Origin: Flavobacterium sp. | GTDB lineage: Bacteria > Bacteroidota > Bacteroidia > Flavobacteriales > Flavobacteriaceae | Length of the DNA stretch: 32,044 nucleotides | Assembly: GCA_024644805.1 (NCBI GenBank) | Contig: JAHEHC010000011.1 | Span: forward strand, 1-32,044 | Direction of reading: 5' to 3' | Part shown: piece by piece, positions 1 through 9,143 of the stretch | Layout: each line of letters starts with the position of its first letter | Position numbering within the stretch: position 1 is the first letter of the stretch | The notes under the pieces: generated by a model | The model's database searches: none | Seen by the model: the letters and a program-made list of their open reading frames with translations, nothing else | Told to the model about the DNA's origin: nothing | Made by a program: the position numbers and the translations under genes

Positions 1-82
1 CCATCAAATTTCGTAGTTTTCTATAAACAATAGTCGTTGGAAAATCACTCACCTTACAAGAATTCAGGGAATCATTCGATTT

Positions 83-481
83 TTAATTGTAGTTTGATCT
101 GAATATTTGAATCAATTCAGCTGTTGGGATAACCTTGTCATCATAGTCATTCATCCGATCCAGAATTTGATTGATCACATCGCTCCTAATTCCCATCTTC
201 AATCCGAAGTTCTTTACCGAGATAATTTCTTTTTTATGGGCCTCTCGATCCACATTCATCAGCAATACCAATTTGTGAAAATGAGTGATCCGTTCCAACT
301 CAGAATATTTTGTCTTGGATTGTATTGGGTTTTTAAACAGTTCAGCAACTTCTTCCTCAGTCACATCCATTCTCTTGGCCAATCGCAAGATAAAATCGTA
401 TTCGGAATGAGTCAACTTTCCATCTGCTTCCGCCAAACGGATCAGATCAGATATCAATGAATGATTATCTAATTTATTCAT
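83..481 (-). CDS. TerB-like / uncharacterised small acidic helical protein
   Basis: 132-aa ORF with ATG start. 'LIRLAEADGKLTHSEYDFILRLAKRMDVTEEEVAELF' resembles TerB-like helical domains. Confidence 0.6.
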   Translation of the reverse strand: MNKLDNHSLISDLIRLAEADGKLTHSEYDFILRLAKRMDVTEEEVAELFKNPIQSKTKYSELERITHFHKLVLLMNVDREAHKKEIISVKNFGLKMGIRSDVINQILDRMNDYDDKVIPTAELIQIFRSNYN

Positions 482-493
482 AGTGTAAAAATA

Positions 494-533
494 AAAAATC
501 TCGTTTTTATATTGCTATAAAGACGAGATTTAA
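494..533 (-). terminator. Long stem-loop, probable terminator of the 553-888 minus-strand gene
   Basis: AAATCTCGT (496-504) pairs with ACGAGATTT (523-531). The stem extends inward through TTTTAT/ATAAAG. A T-rich tract follows on the minus strand. Confidence 0.55.
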
Positions 534-552
534 TTGCTTTTGGTTCGAATTG

Positions 553-888
553 TTATTGTTCTGATACAATTCTTACGGGAACTTTGTATTCTTTCCCTTT
601 TTGCATTTTAGCTTTGATCTTGTAGTAGCTCAATCGCTCTTTGATCAATTGCTTGACCAATTGGTTATCCGTATCAACATCCAATAAGACTAGTTCACCT
701 TCCGTGTTAACCACAAAGGTGATCGTGGCGAATACATCTACACCAAGAAGCAGATTATTATCATCAAGAAGATTTTCAATCTCTGCGGAAAATGGTGTTT
801 TTAATTCATTTGTTGTAGTTGCTGCTGTGGTAAATAGAGTTCCTAACATAAGGGTCAAGGCGACTAAAATTACTTTTACTTTTTTCAT
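553..888 (-). CDS. Small secreted hypothetical protein
   Basis: 111-aa ORF with an N-terminal signal peptide (MKKVKVILVALTLMLGTLFTTAA). Confidence 0.6.
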   Translation of the reverse strand: MKKVKVILVALTLMLGTLFTTAATTTNELKTPFSAEIENLLDDNNLLLGVDVFATITFVVNTEGELVLLDVDTDNQLVKQLIKERLSYYKIKAKMQKGKEYKVPVRIVSEQ

Positions 889-1000
889 GATTGTTCGTTT
901 AAAGATTGATATACTAAGAAGACGACGCAGCTGTCTTAATTGTTACACCAATCGTTAATTTTTAACTAATCATTAACGCAACCACGATTGAAAACAAAAA

Positions 1001-1026
1001 AAAGCCTTAAATAAATTAAGGCCTTT
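1001..1026 (-). terminator. Intrinsic terminator downstream of sucC
   Basis: GCCTTAA-ATAAA-TTAAGGC (1004-1022), with a poly-A run on + giving a U-run on minus, immediately after the sucC stop. Confidence 0.75.
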
Positions 1027-1048
1027 AAATAAAAGTTTTTGAATTTTT

Positions 1049-2239
1049 CTAAGATAGGACTTTATGGACTTTATCGGCTGCCTCCTGGAATTCGATGGCA
1101 CTATGGACGTCCAAACCGCTTTTGTCAATGATCTCCTTTGCAATATCGGCATTGGTGCCTTGCAATCTTACAATGATCGGTATCGTTATGTTTCCCATAT
1201 TCTTATAAGCATCAACAATACCTTGTGCTACCCTATCGCAACGAACTATTCCCCCAAAAATATTGACCAGGATCGCTTTTACACTAGGATCCTTTAATAT
1301 GATTCTGAATGCTGACTCAACCCGTTCAGCATCAGCGGTACCTCCAACATCCAAAAAATTAGCCGGTTCACCTCCTGCCTGCTTGATCAGATCCATGGTA
1401 GCCATTGCCAATCCAGCACCATTTACCATACAACCAACATTTCCATCCAGATCAACATAATTCAAACCAGCAGCATTTGCTTCTACTTCAATTGGATTCT
1501 CCTCTCTTAGATCACGCATGGCTAAATAGTCCTTATGACGGAACAATGCATTATTATCCAGGGTCACTTTTGCATCAACTGCTATGATTCGATCGTCACT
1601 TGTTTTAAGAACCGGATTGATCTCGAATAATGAAGAGTCCGATTTTATGTAAGCTGTGTAAAGTGCTGAAACGAATTTGGTCATTTGCTTAAATGCCTTT
1701 CCACTAAGTCCCAAATTGAAAGCGATTCTTCGGCATTGAAATGGAAGAATTCCCATTGCAGGATCGATCTCCTCATTGAATATCAAATCGGGAGTCTCCT
1801 CAGCTACTTTTTCAATATTCATACCTCCTTCGGTCGAATACATGATCATGTTCTTTCCATTCTCACGGTTCAAGAGTACACTCATATAGAATTCACTGGG
1901 CTCACTGTCACCTGGATAATAAACATCCTCAGCAACCAATACCTGATGTACTTTTTTACCTTCAGCACTGGTTTATGGTGTGATCAGGTTCATCCCTATG
2001 ATCTGAGAAGCTATCTGTTCCACCTCATCAATGTTCTTGGCTAGTTTTACTCCGCCACCTTTCCCTCGACCTCCGGCATGAACTTGAGCCTTGATAACAT
2101 GCCAACCCGTGCCGGTTTCTTCTGTAAGTTTTTTTGCTGCCGCTACTGCTTCAGAAGGAGTGTGTGCCACTATACCACGTTGTATTTCAACACCAAAACT
2201 ATTCAATATCTCTTTACCTTGATACTCGTGTAAATTCAT
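1049..2239 (-). pseudogene. sucC: Succinyl-CoA ligase (ADP-forming) beta subunit, interrupted by one in-frame TAA
   Basis: ORFs 1973-2239 (N-terminal 88 aa, [17 protein letters not shown]...IIGMNLITP) and 1049-1939 (C-terminal 296 aa, ...[16 protein letters not shown]...) are in the same frame. Reading through TAA at 1975-1973 gives ...NLITP*TSAEGKKVHQVLVAEDVYYPG..., a full-length protein of about 396 aa. Confidence 0.9.
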
Positions 2240-2262
2240 TTAATGTAGATTTTTCAGATTAG

Positions 2263-2270
2263 CAAAAGTA
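2263..2270 (-). promoter_or_regulatory. Candidate -7 box (TACTTTTG) upstream of sucC
   Basis: Matches the Bacteroidota TAnnTTTG -7 consensus on the minus strand. No convincing -33 TTG at standard spacing. Confidence 0.3.
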
Positions 2271-2437
2271 ACAAATGTTCGAAGATTCCACTAATTTTTT
2301 AGGTCATTAAAAACTATAATTTAAGACATTGAAAAGAGCTTTATCAAAATATCTATCCATCTCCTAAAAAGAGCTTTTAAAGTTAATTTATCTATAATAG
2401 ATCCATTAAAGAAGGCACCTATTACGATCAGTCATAA

Positions 2438-3130
2438 CTAAACCCTTCCGGCAATTCTGTCTTTTGCCAGTTGAAGAATAATATGAAATTGATCTTCTAA
2501 ATTCATCTCTGAATTATCGACCTCAATGGCATCTTCAGCCTTCTTTAAGGGAGAATCTTTGCGTGTTGAATCTATATGATCCCGTTCCTTTACATTATCA
2601 AATACCTCTTTGTACGTGATCTCATCCCCTCTCCTACTGAGCTCATTAAATCGCCTTGAAGCTCTTGTTTCTGGTTTTGCAGTCATAAAGATCTTCAATT
2701 CAGCATCGGGAAATACCACCGTTCCAATATCCCGTCCATCCATAACGACGCCTTTCTCCTTGCCGATCTCATGCTGTAGCATCACTAATTTCCTCCTGAC
2801 CTCCGGAAGGGTGGCAATGGGACTGACAAACTCTGATACATTCATGGTTCTAATCTCTTTCTCTACATTGATCCCATTCAGGTGTATCTCAGCCCTATCC
2901 TTTTCGTTCTCCTTTATGAATTCCAATCGAATCTTCGGTAAAGAATCGATCAATTGTTTTTTATCAAAATGATGTTCTGAGATCAGATCATGCTTTAAAG
3001 CATATAGGGTAACTCCGCGATACATGGCTCCTGAGTCAACATAGATATAACCCAGATGGTCGGCCAATTGTTTAGCAACTGTGCTTTTCCCTGTTGAGGA
3101 ATGCCCATCTATGGCTATGGTGATCTTCAT
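2438..3130 (-). CDS. cmk: Cytidylate kinase
   Basis: 230 aa. 'ITIAIDGHSSTGKSTVAKQLA' P-loop and 'YVDSGAMYRGVT', 'VVMDGRDIGTVVFPDAELKIFMTA' are classic CMK motifs. Confidence 0.95.
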   Translation of the reverse strand: MKITIAIDGHSSTGKSTVAKQLADHLGYIYVDSGAMYRGVTLYALKHDLISEHHFDKKQLIDSLPKIRLEFIKENEKDRAEIHLNGINVEKEIRTMNVSEFVSPIATLPEVRRKLVMLQHEIGKEKGVVMDGRDIGTVVFPDAELKIFMTAKPETRASRRFNELSRRGDEITYKEVFDNVKERDHIDSTRKDSPLKKAEDAIEVDNSEMNLEDQFHIILQLAKDRIAGRV

Positions 3131-3181
3131 TTAAAAAGAAATACAATTAGATTAGAAATTTAAGACTTTTTTCTTGAATAC

Positions 3182-4204
3182 CTATTTAGTGAGATCAATA
3201 TTAAGTCCAAAGAAACTGGTATTTGCAGCGGTACTGTATTTGGAATAGGTATAACTCAATCTTAGCTTGTTCAATTTAATTGAAAAGCCAGCACTTAATC
3301 CTGCAAAGGCCCTTTTTTCTATAATTCTGAGTTCTTCCCCTCTCCTGAGATTATACCCCAATCGAATATTGAATCCGCTTTCAGGAAAGATCTCAAGACC
3401 AATGATCATATGTCTGAAGGCATTATCGATAAAATTGATCTTCTCCTCAATCACATTTCCTTCAAGATCGATCTCTTCCCGATCTGGATTTGAAAATGCA
3501 ATGTTCCAAACCTGCATATTCTCCAAAGTGAAATGCCATCGTATGGGAACATTCTGAAGCGTTTGTGAAACCCCAAATATCAATTCAAAGGGAAGTGGTT
3601 CATACACATCATCATAGGGTGTGATCTGAGTTCCAACATTCCTGGCAACTCCCGTAATATGAAGATCCCAGTCCTCATAAACATACATTACACCAATATC
3701 TACAGCAGCACCAAATGATGAGTATTGCTCCAATTTCGAGGAGATGAATTTCAAATTAACCCCCACGTGGAAATCGGTGAAAGCTATATTTCTGGCGTGT
3801 CCAAATGATAGCGCGACTTCTCCACCGCTAAAGCTATTGGTGGGATTTCCTAGCTCATCATAACCATCAAATGTTCCATAATTGATATAGGTTGCTCCGG
3901 CGTGGATAACCTGTGTTCTTCTATCCCATAAGTAGGCATAAGAGGCTGATCCATAATTGACATCCCCCAGGTAATTATTATAATTCAATGACAACTGATT
4001 GTCCATCTCAGGATTGATACTGGCAGGATTATACAAGGCCTGTGTTGGGTCGTAATCATAATTAGTCACAACCTTGCCTCCTAAAGCAGCTTCTCTTGGA
4101 GAATTCACCAAGCCTAAAAATTGATAGGTATATTTACCTCCCACCTGCGATAAAGCCATTGAAGACGTCAGAAATACTATTAAGAATAATAGTTTTTGAT
4201 TCAT
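3182..4204 (-). CDS. porQ: Type IX secretion system protein PorQ (start likely at the internal Met, MNQKLLFLIV...)
   Basis: 'GGKYTYQFLGLVNSPREAALGGKVVTNYDYDPTQALYNPASI' is typical of PorQ. The cmk-porQ-lon neighbourhood also fits. The ORF track starts at 4243, but the signal peptide begins at 4204. Confidence 0.85.
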   Translation of the reverse strand: MNQKLLFLIVFLTSSMALSQVGGKYTYQFLGLVNSPREAALGGKVVTNYDYDPTQALYNPASINPEMDNQLSLNYNNYLGDVNYGSASYAYLWDRRTQVIHAGATYINYGTFDGYDELGNPTNSFSGGEVALSFGHARNIAFTDFHVGVNLKFISSKLEQYSSFGAAVDIGVMYVYEDWDLHITGVARNVGTQITPYDDVYEPLPFELIFGVSQTLQNVPIRWHFTLENMQVWNIAFSNPDREEIDLEGNVIEEKINFIDNAFRHMIIGLEIFPESGFNIRLGYNLRRGEELRIIEKRAFAGLSAGFSIKLNKLRLSYTYSKYSTAANTSFFGLNIDLTK

Positions 4205-4289
4205 GGAGCACAATACGTTTCCTGAAAGTTTAAACGAATGCAAGTATAATTTATTTTCAGCGTATTAAAAAACCAAAGAGAATCATTCT

Positions 4290-6740
4290 CTAAAGAACTT
4301 TTGCCTCTTTAACTTTATACTTGGTTAATGCGATATCGATGACATCACTCATGTTCTTGACATAATGAAAAGTCAATCCTTTCAGATATTCCGGTTTGAT
4401 CTCCTCAATATCCTTTCGATTGCCCTCACATAATAGTATTTCTTTGATATGAGCCCGCTTAGCAGCCAATATCTTTTCCTTGATCCCACCAACAGGAAGC
4501 ACTTTACCTCTTAAGGTGATCTCACCAGTCATAGCAAGGCTTCTTTTTACTTTACGCTGTGTGAATAAGGAAACCAAAGAGGTTAACATGGTAATGCCGG
4601 CACTCGGGCCATCTTTAGGAGTTGCTCCCTCTGGAACGTGAATGTGAACATTATACTTTTCAAAGACATCCGGAGAAACACCCAATTTAGTAGAATTTGA
4701 TTTAATATACTCCATGGCGATTGTAGCAGACTCTTTCATGACCTTTCCAAGATTCCCAGTCAGTGTAAGAGCGCCCTTTCCCTTAGAAAATATTGATTCG
4801 ATGAATAAAATATCTCCTCCAAATCGTGTCCAGGCGAGCCCTGTTACCACTCCGGCCACATTGTTGTTCTCATATTTATCCCGTTCAAGTTTTGGGTGAC
4901 CCAAGACTTCCAAGATCAACGCATTGGTCACTTTCTTGTCGTAGTCTTCTTCCATAGCTATTTTCATCGCAGCATATCGCACCATCTTTGCGATCTTCTT
5001 CTCCAAACCTCTGACACCACTTTCACGCGTATAGCCTTCTACGATCCTTTCCAGTTGTGGTTTTCCGATTCTCAGATCACTCTTGGTCAAACCGTGATCT
5101 TTCAATTGTTTTGGAAGCAGATGGCGTTTTGCGATCTCTACTTTCTCCTCGATGGTATATCCGGTCATCTCGATGATCTCCATTCGATCTCTCAATGCTG
5201 GTTGAATGGTGTTCAAGCTGTTTGCAGTAGCGATGAACATGACCTTGGAAAGATCGTATCCAACCTCAAGGAAATTATCATAGAACGAAATATTTTGTTC
5301 AGGGTCCAATACTTCCAGCATAGCTGAAGAAGGATCACCTTGACTTCCAACGGCCAGTTTATCGATCTCATCCAATACGAACACCGGATTGCTGGTGCCT
5401 GCTTTTTTAATATTCTTAATGATCCTTCCAGGCATGGCTCCAATATAGGTCTTTCGATGGCCTCTTATCTCTGATTCATCTCGCATGCCACCCAATGACA
5501 TCCGTATGTATTTTCTACCCAAGGCTTCTGCCACCGATTTTCCCAAGGATGTTTTCCCGACTCCTGGGGGTCCATACAAACAGAGTATGGGAGATTTCAT
5601 ATCATTCCTCAACTTTAAAACGGCTAAGTGCTCGATGATCCTCTTTTTAACATCGTCCAACCCAAAATGATCCCGATCCAGTATTCTCCTTGCTTTTTTG
5701 AGGTCAAATTTATCTTTGCTGAAATCATTCCAAGGCAGATCGAGAAACAATTCAAGATAATTTCTCTGAATCCCATGTTCTGCAACCTGAGGATTCATAC
5801 GCTGGAGTTTATTCAATTCCTTTTCAAAATGCTTTCCAACCTCTTTACTCCATTTTTTTGCCTTAGCTTGTAGACGCATCTCTTCGATCTCCTCTTCTGA
5901 AGAAGACCCACCCAATTCTTCCTGAATGGTCTTCATTTGCTGATGAAGGAAATACTCTCGTTGTTGCTGACTGATATCGCTTTCGACCTTGGATTGAATA
6001 TCGATACGCAACGATAATTTTTGCAGTTCTATATTCATATAACGCAAGGTCTCCAAGGCACGTTCTTTAAGATCATTGATCTCCAACAATTTTTGCTTGT
6101 CTGAAACTGCAATGTTCAGGTTAGATGACACAAAATTGATCAGGAATGAGTTGCTCTTAATATTCTGAATGGCAAAAGCGGCTTCAGATGGTATGTTCGG
6201 GCTGTTCTTGATGATCTCCAATGCCTTTTCCTTGATGGAATCAATTATGGCCGTAAACTCTTCGTTATTCTTTGCCGGATGTGCTTCAGGAACTTCTCGT
6301 ATCGAGGCCGTCATATAGGGATCTTCCGTGATCATATTGGTCAACTCAAATCGTTTCTTTCCCTGTAGGATCACCGTTGTATTACCATCAGGCATTTTCA
6401 ACACCCTCAATATCATCGCAACGGTACCAAATGAATTGATATCAGAAAGGATCGGGTCCTCTACCATTTCGTCCTTTTGAGAGACCACTCCAATAACCTT
6501 ATTTCCATTATTAGCCTCATTAATCAATTTGATCGATTTATCCCTTCCTGCGGTAATGGGTATGACCACTCCAGGAAAAAGAACGGTATTCCTTAAAGGT
6601 AAAATGGGTAGAATCTCAGGTAATTCCTCTTTATTGATCGCATCCTCATCTTCAGGGGTCATTAAAGGGATCAGATCTGCATCTTCATTCAGATCTTGAA
6701 ATGACAAACTGTCGATGGACTTTAATTTTGCTCTTGCCAT
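4290..6740 (-). CDS. lon: ATP-dependent endopeptidase La (Lon)
   Basis: 816 aa. Lon N-domain ([19 protein letters not shown]), Walker [14 protein letters not shown], Walker [10 protein letters not shown], Ser-Lys catalytic region [11 protein letters not shown]. Confidence 0.98.
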   Translation of the reverse strand: MARAKLKSIDSLSFQDLNEDADLIPLMTPEDEDAINKEELPEILPILPLRNTVLFPGVVIPITAGRDKSIKLINEANNGNKVIGVVSQKDEMVEDPILSDINSFGTVAMILRVLKMPDGNTTVILQGKKRFELTNMITEDPYMTASIREVPEAHPAKNNEEFTAIIDSIKEKALEIIKNSPNIPSEAAFAIQNIKSNSFLINFVSSNLNIAVSDKQKLLEINDLKERALETLRYMNIELQKLSLRIDIQSKVESDISQQQREYFLHQQMKTIQEELGGSSSEEEIEEMRLQAKAKKWSKEVGKHFEKELNKLQRMNPQVAEHGIQRNYLELFLDLPWNDFSKDKFDLKKARRILDRDHFGLDDVKKRIIEHLAVLKLRNDMKSPILCLYGPPGVGKTSLGKSVAEALGRKYIRMSLGGMRDESEIRGHRKTYIGAMPGRIIKNIKKAGTSNPVFVLDEIDKLAVGSQGDPSSAMLEVLDPEQNISFYDNFLEVGYDLSKVMFIATANSLNTIQPALRDRMEIIEMTGYTIEEKVEIAKRHLLPKQLKDHGLTKSDLRIGKPQLERIVEGYTRESGVRGLEKKIAKMVRYAAMKIAMEEDYDKKVTNALILEVLGHPKLERDKYENNNVAGVVTGLAWTRFGGDILFIESIFSKGKGALTLTGNLGKVMKESATIAMEYIKSNSTKLGVSPDVFEKYNVHIHVPEGATPKDGPSAGITMLTSLVSLFTQRKVKRSLAMTGEITLRGKVLPVGGIKEKILAAKRAHIKEILLCEGNRKDIEEIKPEYLKGLTFHYVKNMSDVIDIALTKYKVKEAKVL

Positions 6741-6814
6741 AGTTGTTTGTAGGACATATTGTCACGCATTATTGCGATCGGTATGCATCTATACATTAAA
6801 TTTCAATAAAAAAT

Positions 6815-6838
6815 ACTTGTAAACCTTATATTACAAGT
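6815..6838. promoter_or_regulatory. Perfect 8-bp dyad (ACTTGTAA-N8-TTACAAGT) in the lon/sigma intergenic region
   Basis: Direct reading of 6815-6822 and 6831-6838. Followed on the minus strand by A-TTTTTT. Confidence 0.5.
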
Positions 6839-6846
6839 TGTTTTGG

Positions 6847-6877
6847 CAAATATAATTCAATTGTTATGCCATTTCAA
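6847..6877 (-). promoter_or_regulatory. Predicted Bacteroidota-type promoter for lon
   Basis: Minus strand TTG (6877-6875)-N20-TATATTTG (6854-6847), an exact match to the TTG/TAnnTTTG consensus. About 107 bp upstream of the lon ATG. Confidence 0.65.
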
Positions 6878-6969
6878 CCCTTCGTAATAAGAATCGAATA
6901 AAATTTCTTTTCACAAAGTGTAACATTTTTAACTTCCTAGTATCTTTATAACAAACAAACGTTTTTTAA

Positions 6970-7521
6970 TTGTCACTCAACCATCAAAACATAGAATCAC
7001 TAATCGTTCTTTGTAAAAAAGGGAATCAATTAGCCCAACTTGAACTGTATAACCGATATCATCATGCCATGTTCAATGTAGCTATGCGAATTGTTAAGAA
7101 AACAGATGAAGCCGAAGATGTGATGCAGGAATCCATGATAACTGCATTCAACAAACTGGATACTTTTAAAGGGGATGCTTCATTTGGATCCTGGTTGAAA
7201 CGGATCGTCATCAATAATAGTATCGTTCAGTATAAGAGATCCAAGCGGTTTGTGACCACTGACGAAGAGATATTTAAAGATGATTATGATGAATCATTTG
7301 AGGAAAACAATGATGATTATAGCAAGATCAAAGCCAATAAGGTTATTCGTTGTATGGATCATTTAAATGATAAATACCAACAAATACTCAGTCTTCACTT
7401 CATCGAAGGATTCGATTATGAAGAAATATGCGAGATCATGCAGATCAGTTATGCGAATTGCAGGACCCTAATTTCAAGAGCGAAAGAAAGTTTAAGAACC
7501 AAATTATTAGTTGAATCATGA
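6970..7521 (+). CDS. RNA polymerase sigma factor, ECF/sigma-70 family (TTG start)
   Basis: 183 aa. Region 2 'ELYNRYHHAMFNVAMRIVKKTDEAEDVMQESMITAFNKLDTFKGDASFGSWLKRIVINNSI' and region 4 'LSLHFIEGFDYEEICEIMQISYANCRTLISRAKESLR'. TAA directly precedes the TTG. Confidence 0.92.
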   Translation: MSLNHQNIESLIVLCKKGNQLAQLELYNRYHHAMFNVAMRIVKKTDEAEDVMQESMITAFNKLDTFKGDASFGSWLKRIVINNSIVQYKRSKRFVTTDEEIFKDDYDESFEENNDDYSKIKANKVIRCMDHLNDKYQQILSLHFIEGFDYEEICEIMQISYANCRTLISRAKESLRTKLLVES

Positions 7522-8063
7522 AAAAAGACACAATAGACACACTTTTTGAAAGACTACAAGGAGATTTCGACGTTTATGAAACACCCAATGGTCATCAAAA
7601 AAGGTTTATGGATCGATTGCAAAAACAGGAACAAAGGGCAACGCCATTGGTAACCTGGAAAAAAGTGATCTCAATAGCTGCCGTGTTTGCTGTTATTGTA
7701 ACCATTGGATCGTTTATGTTCAATACTGAAGTAAAAGCGGCCGACCTTGCCAGTGTTTCTCCAGAAATGGAACAGACCCAGTCTTTTTTTACAACTGCAA
7801 TTAATAATGAGATCCAAAACTTAAAAAGCTTTGATAGTCCAGAGACCGAAGCGCTTATTAATGACGCCCTTAAGCAAATTAATATTCTCGAGGAAAAATA
7901 TAAAATACTAATGATCGATCTGGTGGATAGCGGTTACGACCAACGTGTGATCTATGCCATGATCAACAATTTTCAAAAAAGGATCGATCTGCTTGAAAAT
8001 GTAATTAATACTGTAAAAGAAATAAAGAACCTAAATAATCAAAACAATGAGAACACAATCTAA
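7518..8063 (+). CDS. Putative membrane anti-sigma factor (single TM)
   Basis: 181 aa, 4-bp ATGA overlap with the sigma gene. Short N-terminal domain, TM helix 'VISIAAVFAVIVTIGSFMF', helical C-terminal domain. Confidence 0.65.
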   Translation: MKKDTIDTLFERLQGDFDVYETPNGHQKRFMDRLQKQEQRATPLVTWKKVISIAAVFAVIVTIGSFMFNTEVKAADLASVSPEMEQTQSFFTTAINNEIQNLKSFDSPETEALINDALKQINILEEKYKILMIDLVDSGYDQRVIYAMINNFQKRIDLLENVINTVKEIKNLNNQNNENTI

Positions 8064-9132
8064 ATTCATATACTTCCTATTGCTCATTCCAACCATGCTG
8101 TTTGCAACCCATGGAACGTTCGACGGAAAATATACCAAAGAGAAAAAGATCAATAAAGAATATAATGTCAATGCAGATGCAGGTCTGAAGGTGATCAATA
8201 GTTATGGAAACATCGATATTGTAACTTGGAACGAGAACAGAACCGTCATTGAGGTGGTCATCAGAACCAATGGAAACAATGAGGAAAATGTACAAAAACG
8301 CCTGGATGAGATCACAGTTGATTTTACGGCTAACGGTTCATTAGTAACCGCCAAGACCCAATTCAAGAATAAGAATAAATCGTGGAGCTGGTGGGGTAAT
8401 AAAAAGAATAATGTTTCTGTTGAAGTGAATTATACGATCAAACTTCCCATTACAAATTCAGTAGATCTCAATAATAATTATGGTGCGATCAGCCTGAACA
8501 AATTGCAAGGAAATGCAAAGATAAATTGTGATTACGGGCAGATCATCATTGGCGAACTTCTGGCTGATAATAACTATCTAAACTTCGACTATACCACAAA
8601 ATCAACTATCGGGTTCATGAAAAGCGGAAAGATCAATGCCGATTACTCCGGATTTACCATAGATAAGGCCGAACGTATTGAACTTAACGCAGATTATACC
8701 AACTCTGAGATATTGGATGTGGGACATCTTAATTATAATTGTGACTATGGAAAAGTGATCATTGGCAAGGTCAACTCATTAATTGGTAATGGTGATTATT
8801 TGAATAACAGGATCGATGAAGTTACTGGAGATCTTGACCTCAATACAGACTATGGATCGATAAAAGTGAATAAGCTCAGTTCGACCTTTAAAAGTGCCAA
8901 GATCAATGGTTCTTATACCGGTATAAAGTTAGGATTTGACAGCAGTCTTAGTTTTGACTTTGATTTCAAAATGAGCTATGCTAGCTTTAATGGAGACGAT
9001 CTGGTAACAGTTAAACATTCTGCAAATGATTACAAGGATAAATCCTATACTGGATTTCACGGAACTGAAAAATCCGGAAATACAATAAATATCCGAACCA
9101 GTTATGGTGGAATAACATTAATTAAAAACTAA
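8047..9132 (+). CDS. Secreted DUF4097-like beta-helical protein
   Basis: 361 aa with signal peptide. Recurrent 'NADYGxI/NxDYGKVIIGK' beta repeats. Overlaps the upstream ORF by 17 bp. Confidence 0.6.
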   Translation: MRTQSKFIYFLLLIPTMLFATHGTFDGKYTKEKKINKEYNVNADAGLKVINSYGNIDIVTWNENRTVIEVVIRTNGNNEENVQKRLDEITVDFTANGSLVTAKTQFKNKNKSWSWWGNKKNNVSVEVNYTIKLPITNSVDLNNNYGAISLNKLQGNAKINCDYGQIIIGELLADNNYLNFDYTTKSTIGFMKSGKINADYSGFTIDKAERIELNADYTNSEILDVGHLNYNCDYGKVIIGKVNSLIGNGDYLNNRIDEVTGDLDLNTDYGSIKVNKLSSTFKSAKINGSYTGIKLGFDSSLSFDFDFKMSYASFNGDDLVTVKHSANDYKDKSYTGFHGTEKSGNTINIRTSYGGITLIKN

Positions 9133-9143
9133 ATCGATTAAAG

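Noticed and set aside
107-460. 117-aa + strand ORF opposite the TerB-like gene
   Set aside because: The minus-strand ORF has better protein character. The + ORF lacks a plausible start context or domain.
1940-1972. A frameshift between the two sucC ORFs
   Set aside because: Both ORFs are in the same frame and the 33 nt between the stop and the second ORF encode the expected TSAEGKKVHQV. It is a nonsense codon, not an indel.
4277-4291. AGAGAATCATTCTCT palindrome at the lon 3' end as a terminator
   Set aside because: It overlaps the lon stop and allows only a short 5-bp stem with a 5-nt loop. A T-run lies nearby on the minus strand, but this is too weak to call.
4896-5327. 143-aa + strand ORF inside lon
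   Set aside because: Antisense to lon; shadow ORF created by codon bias.
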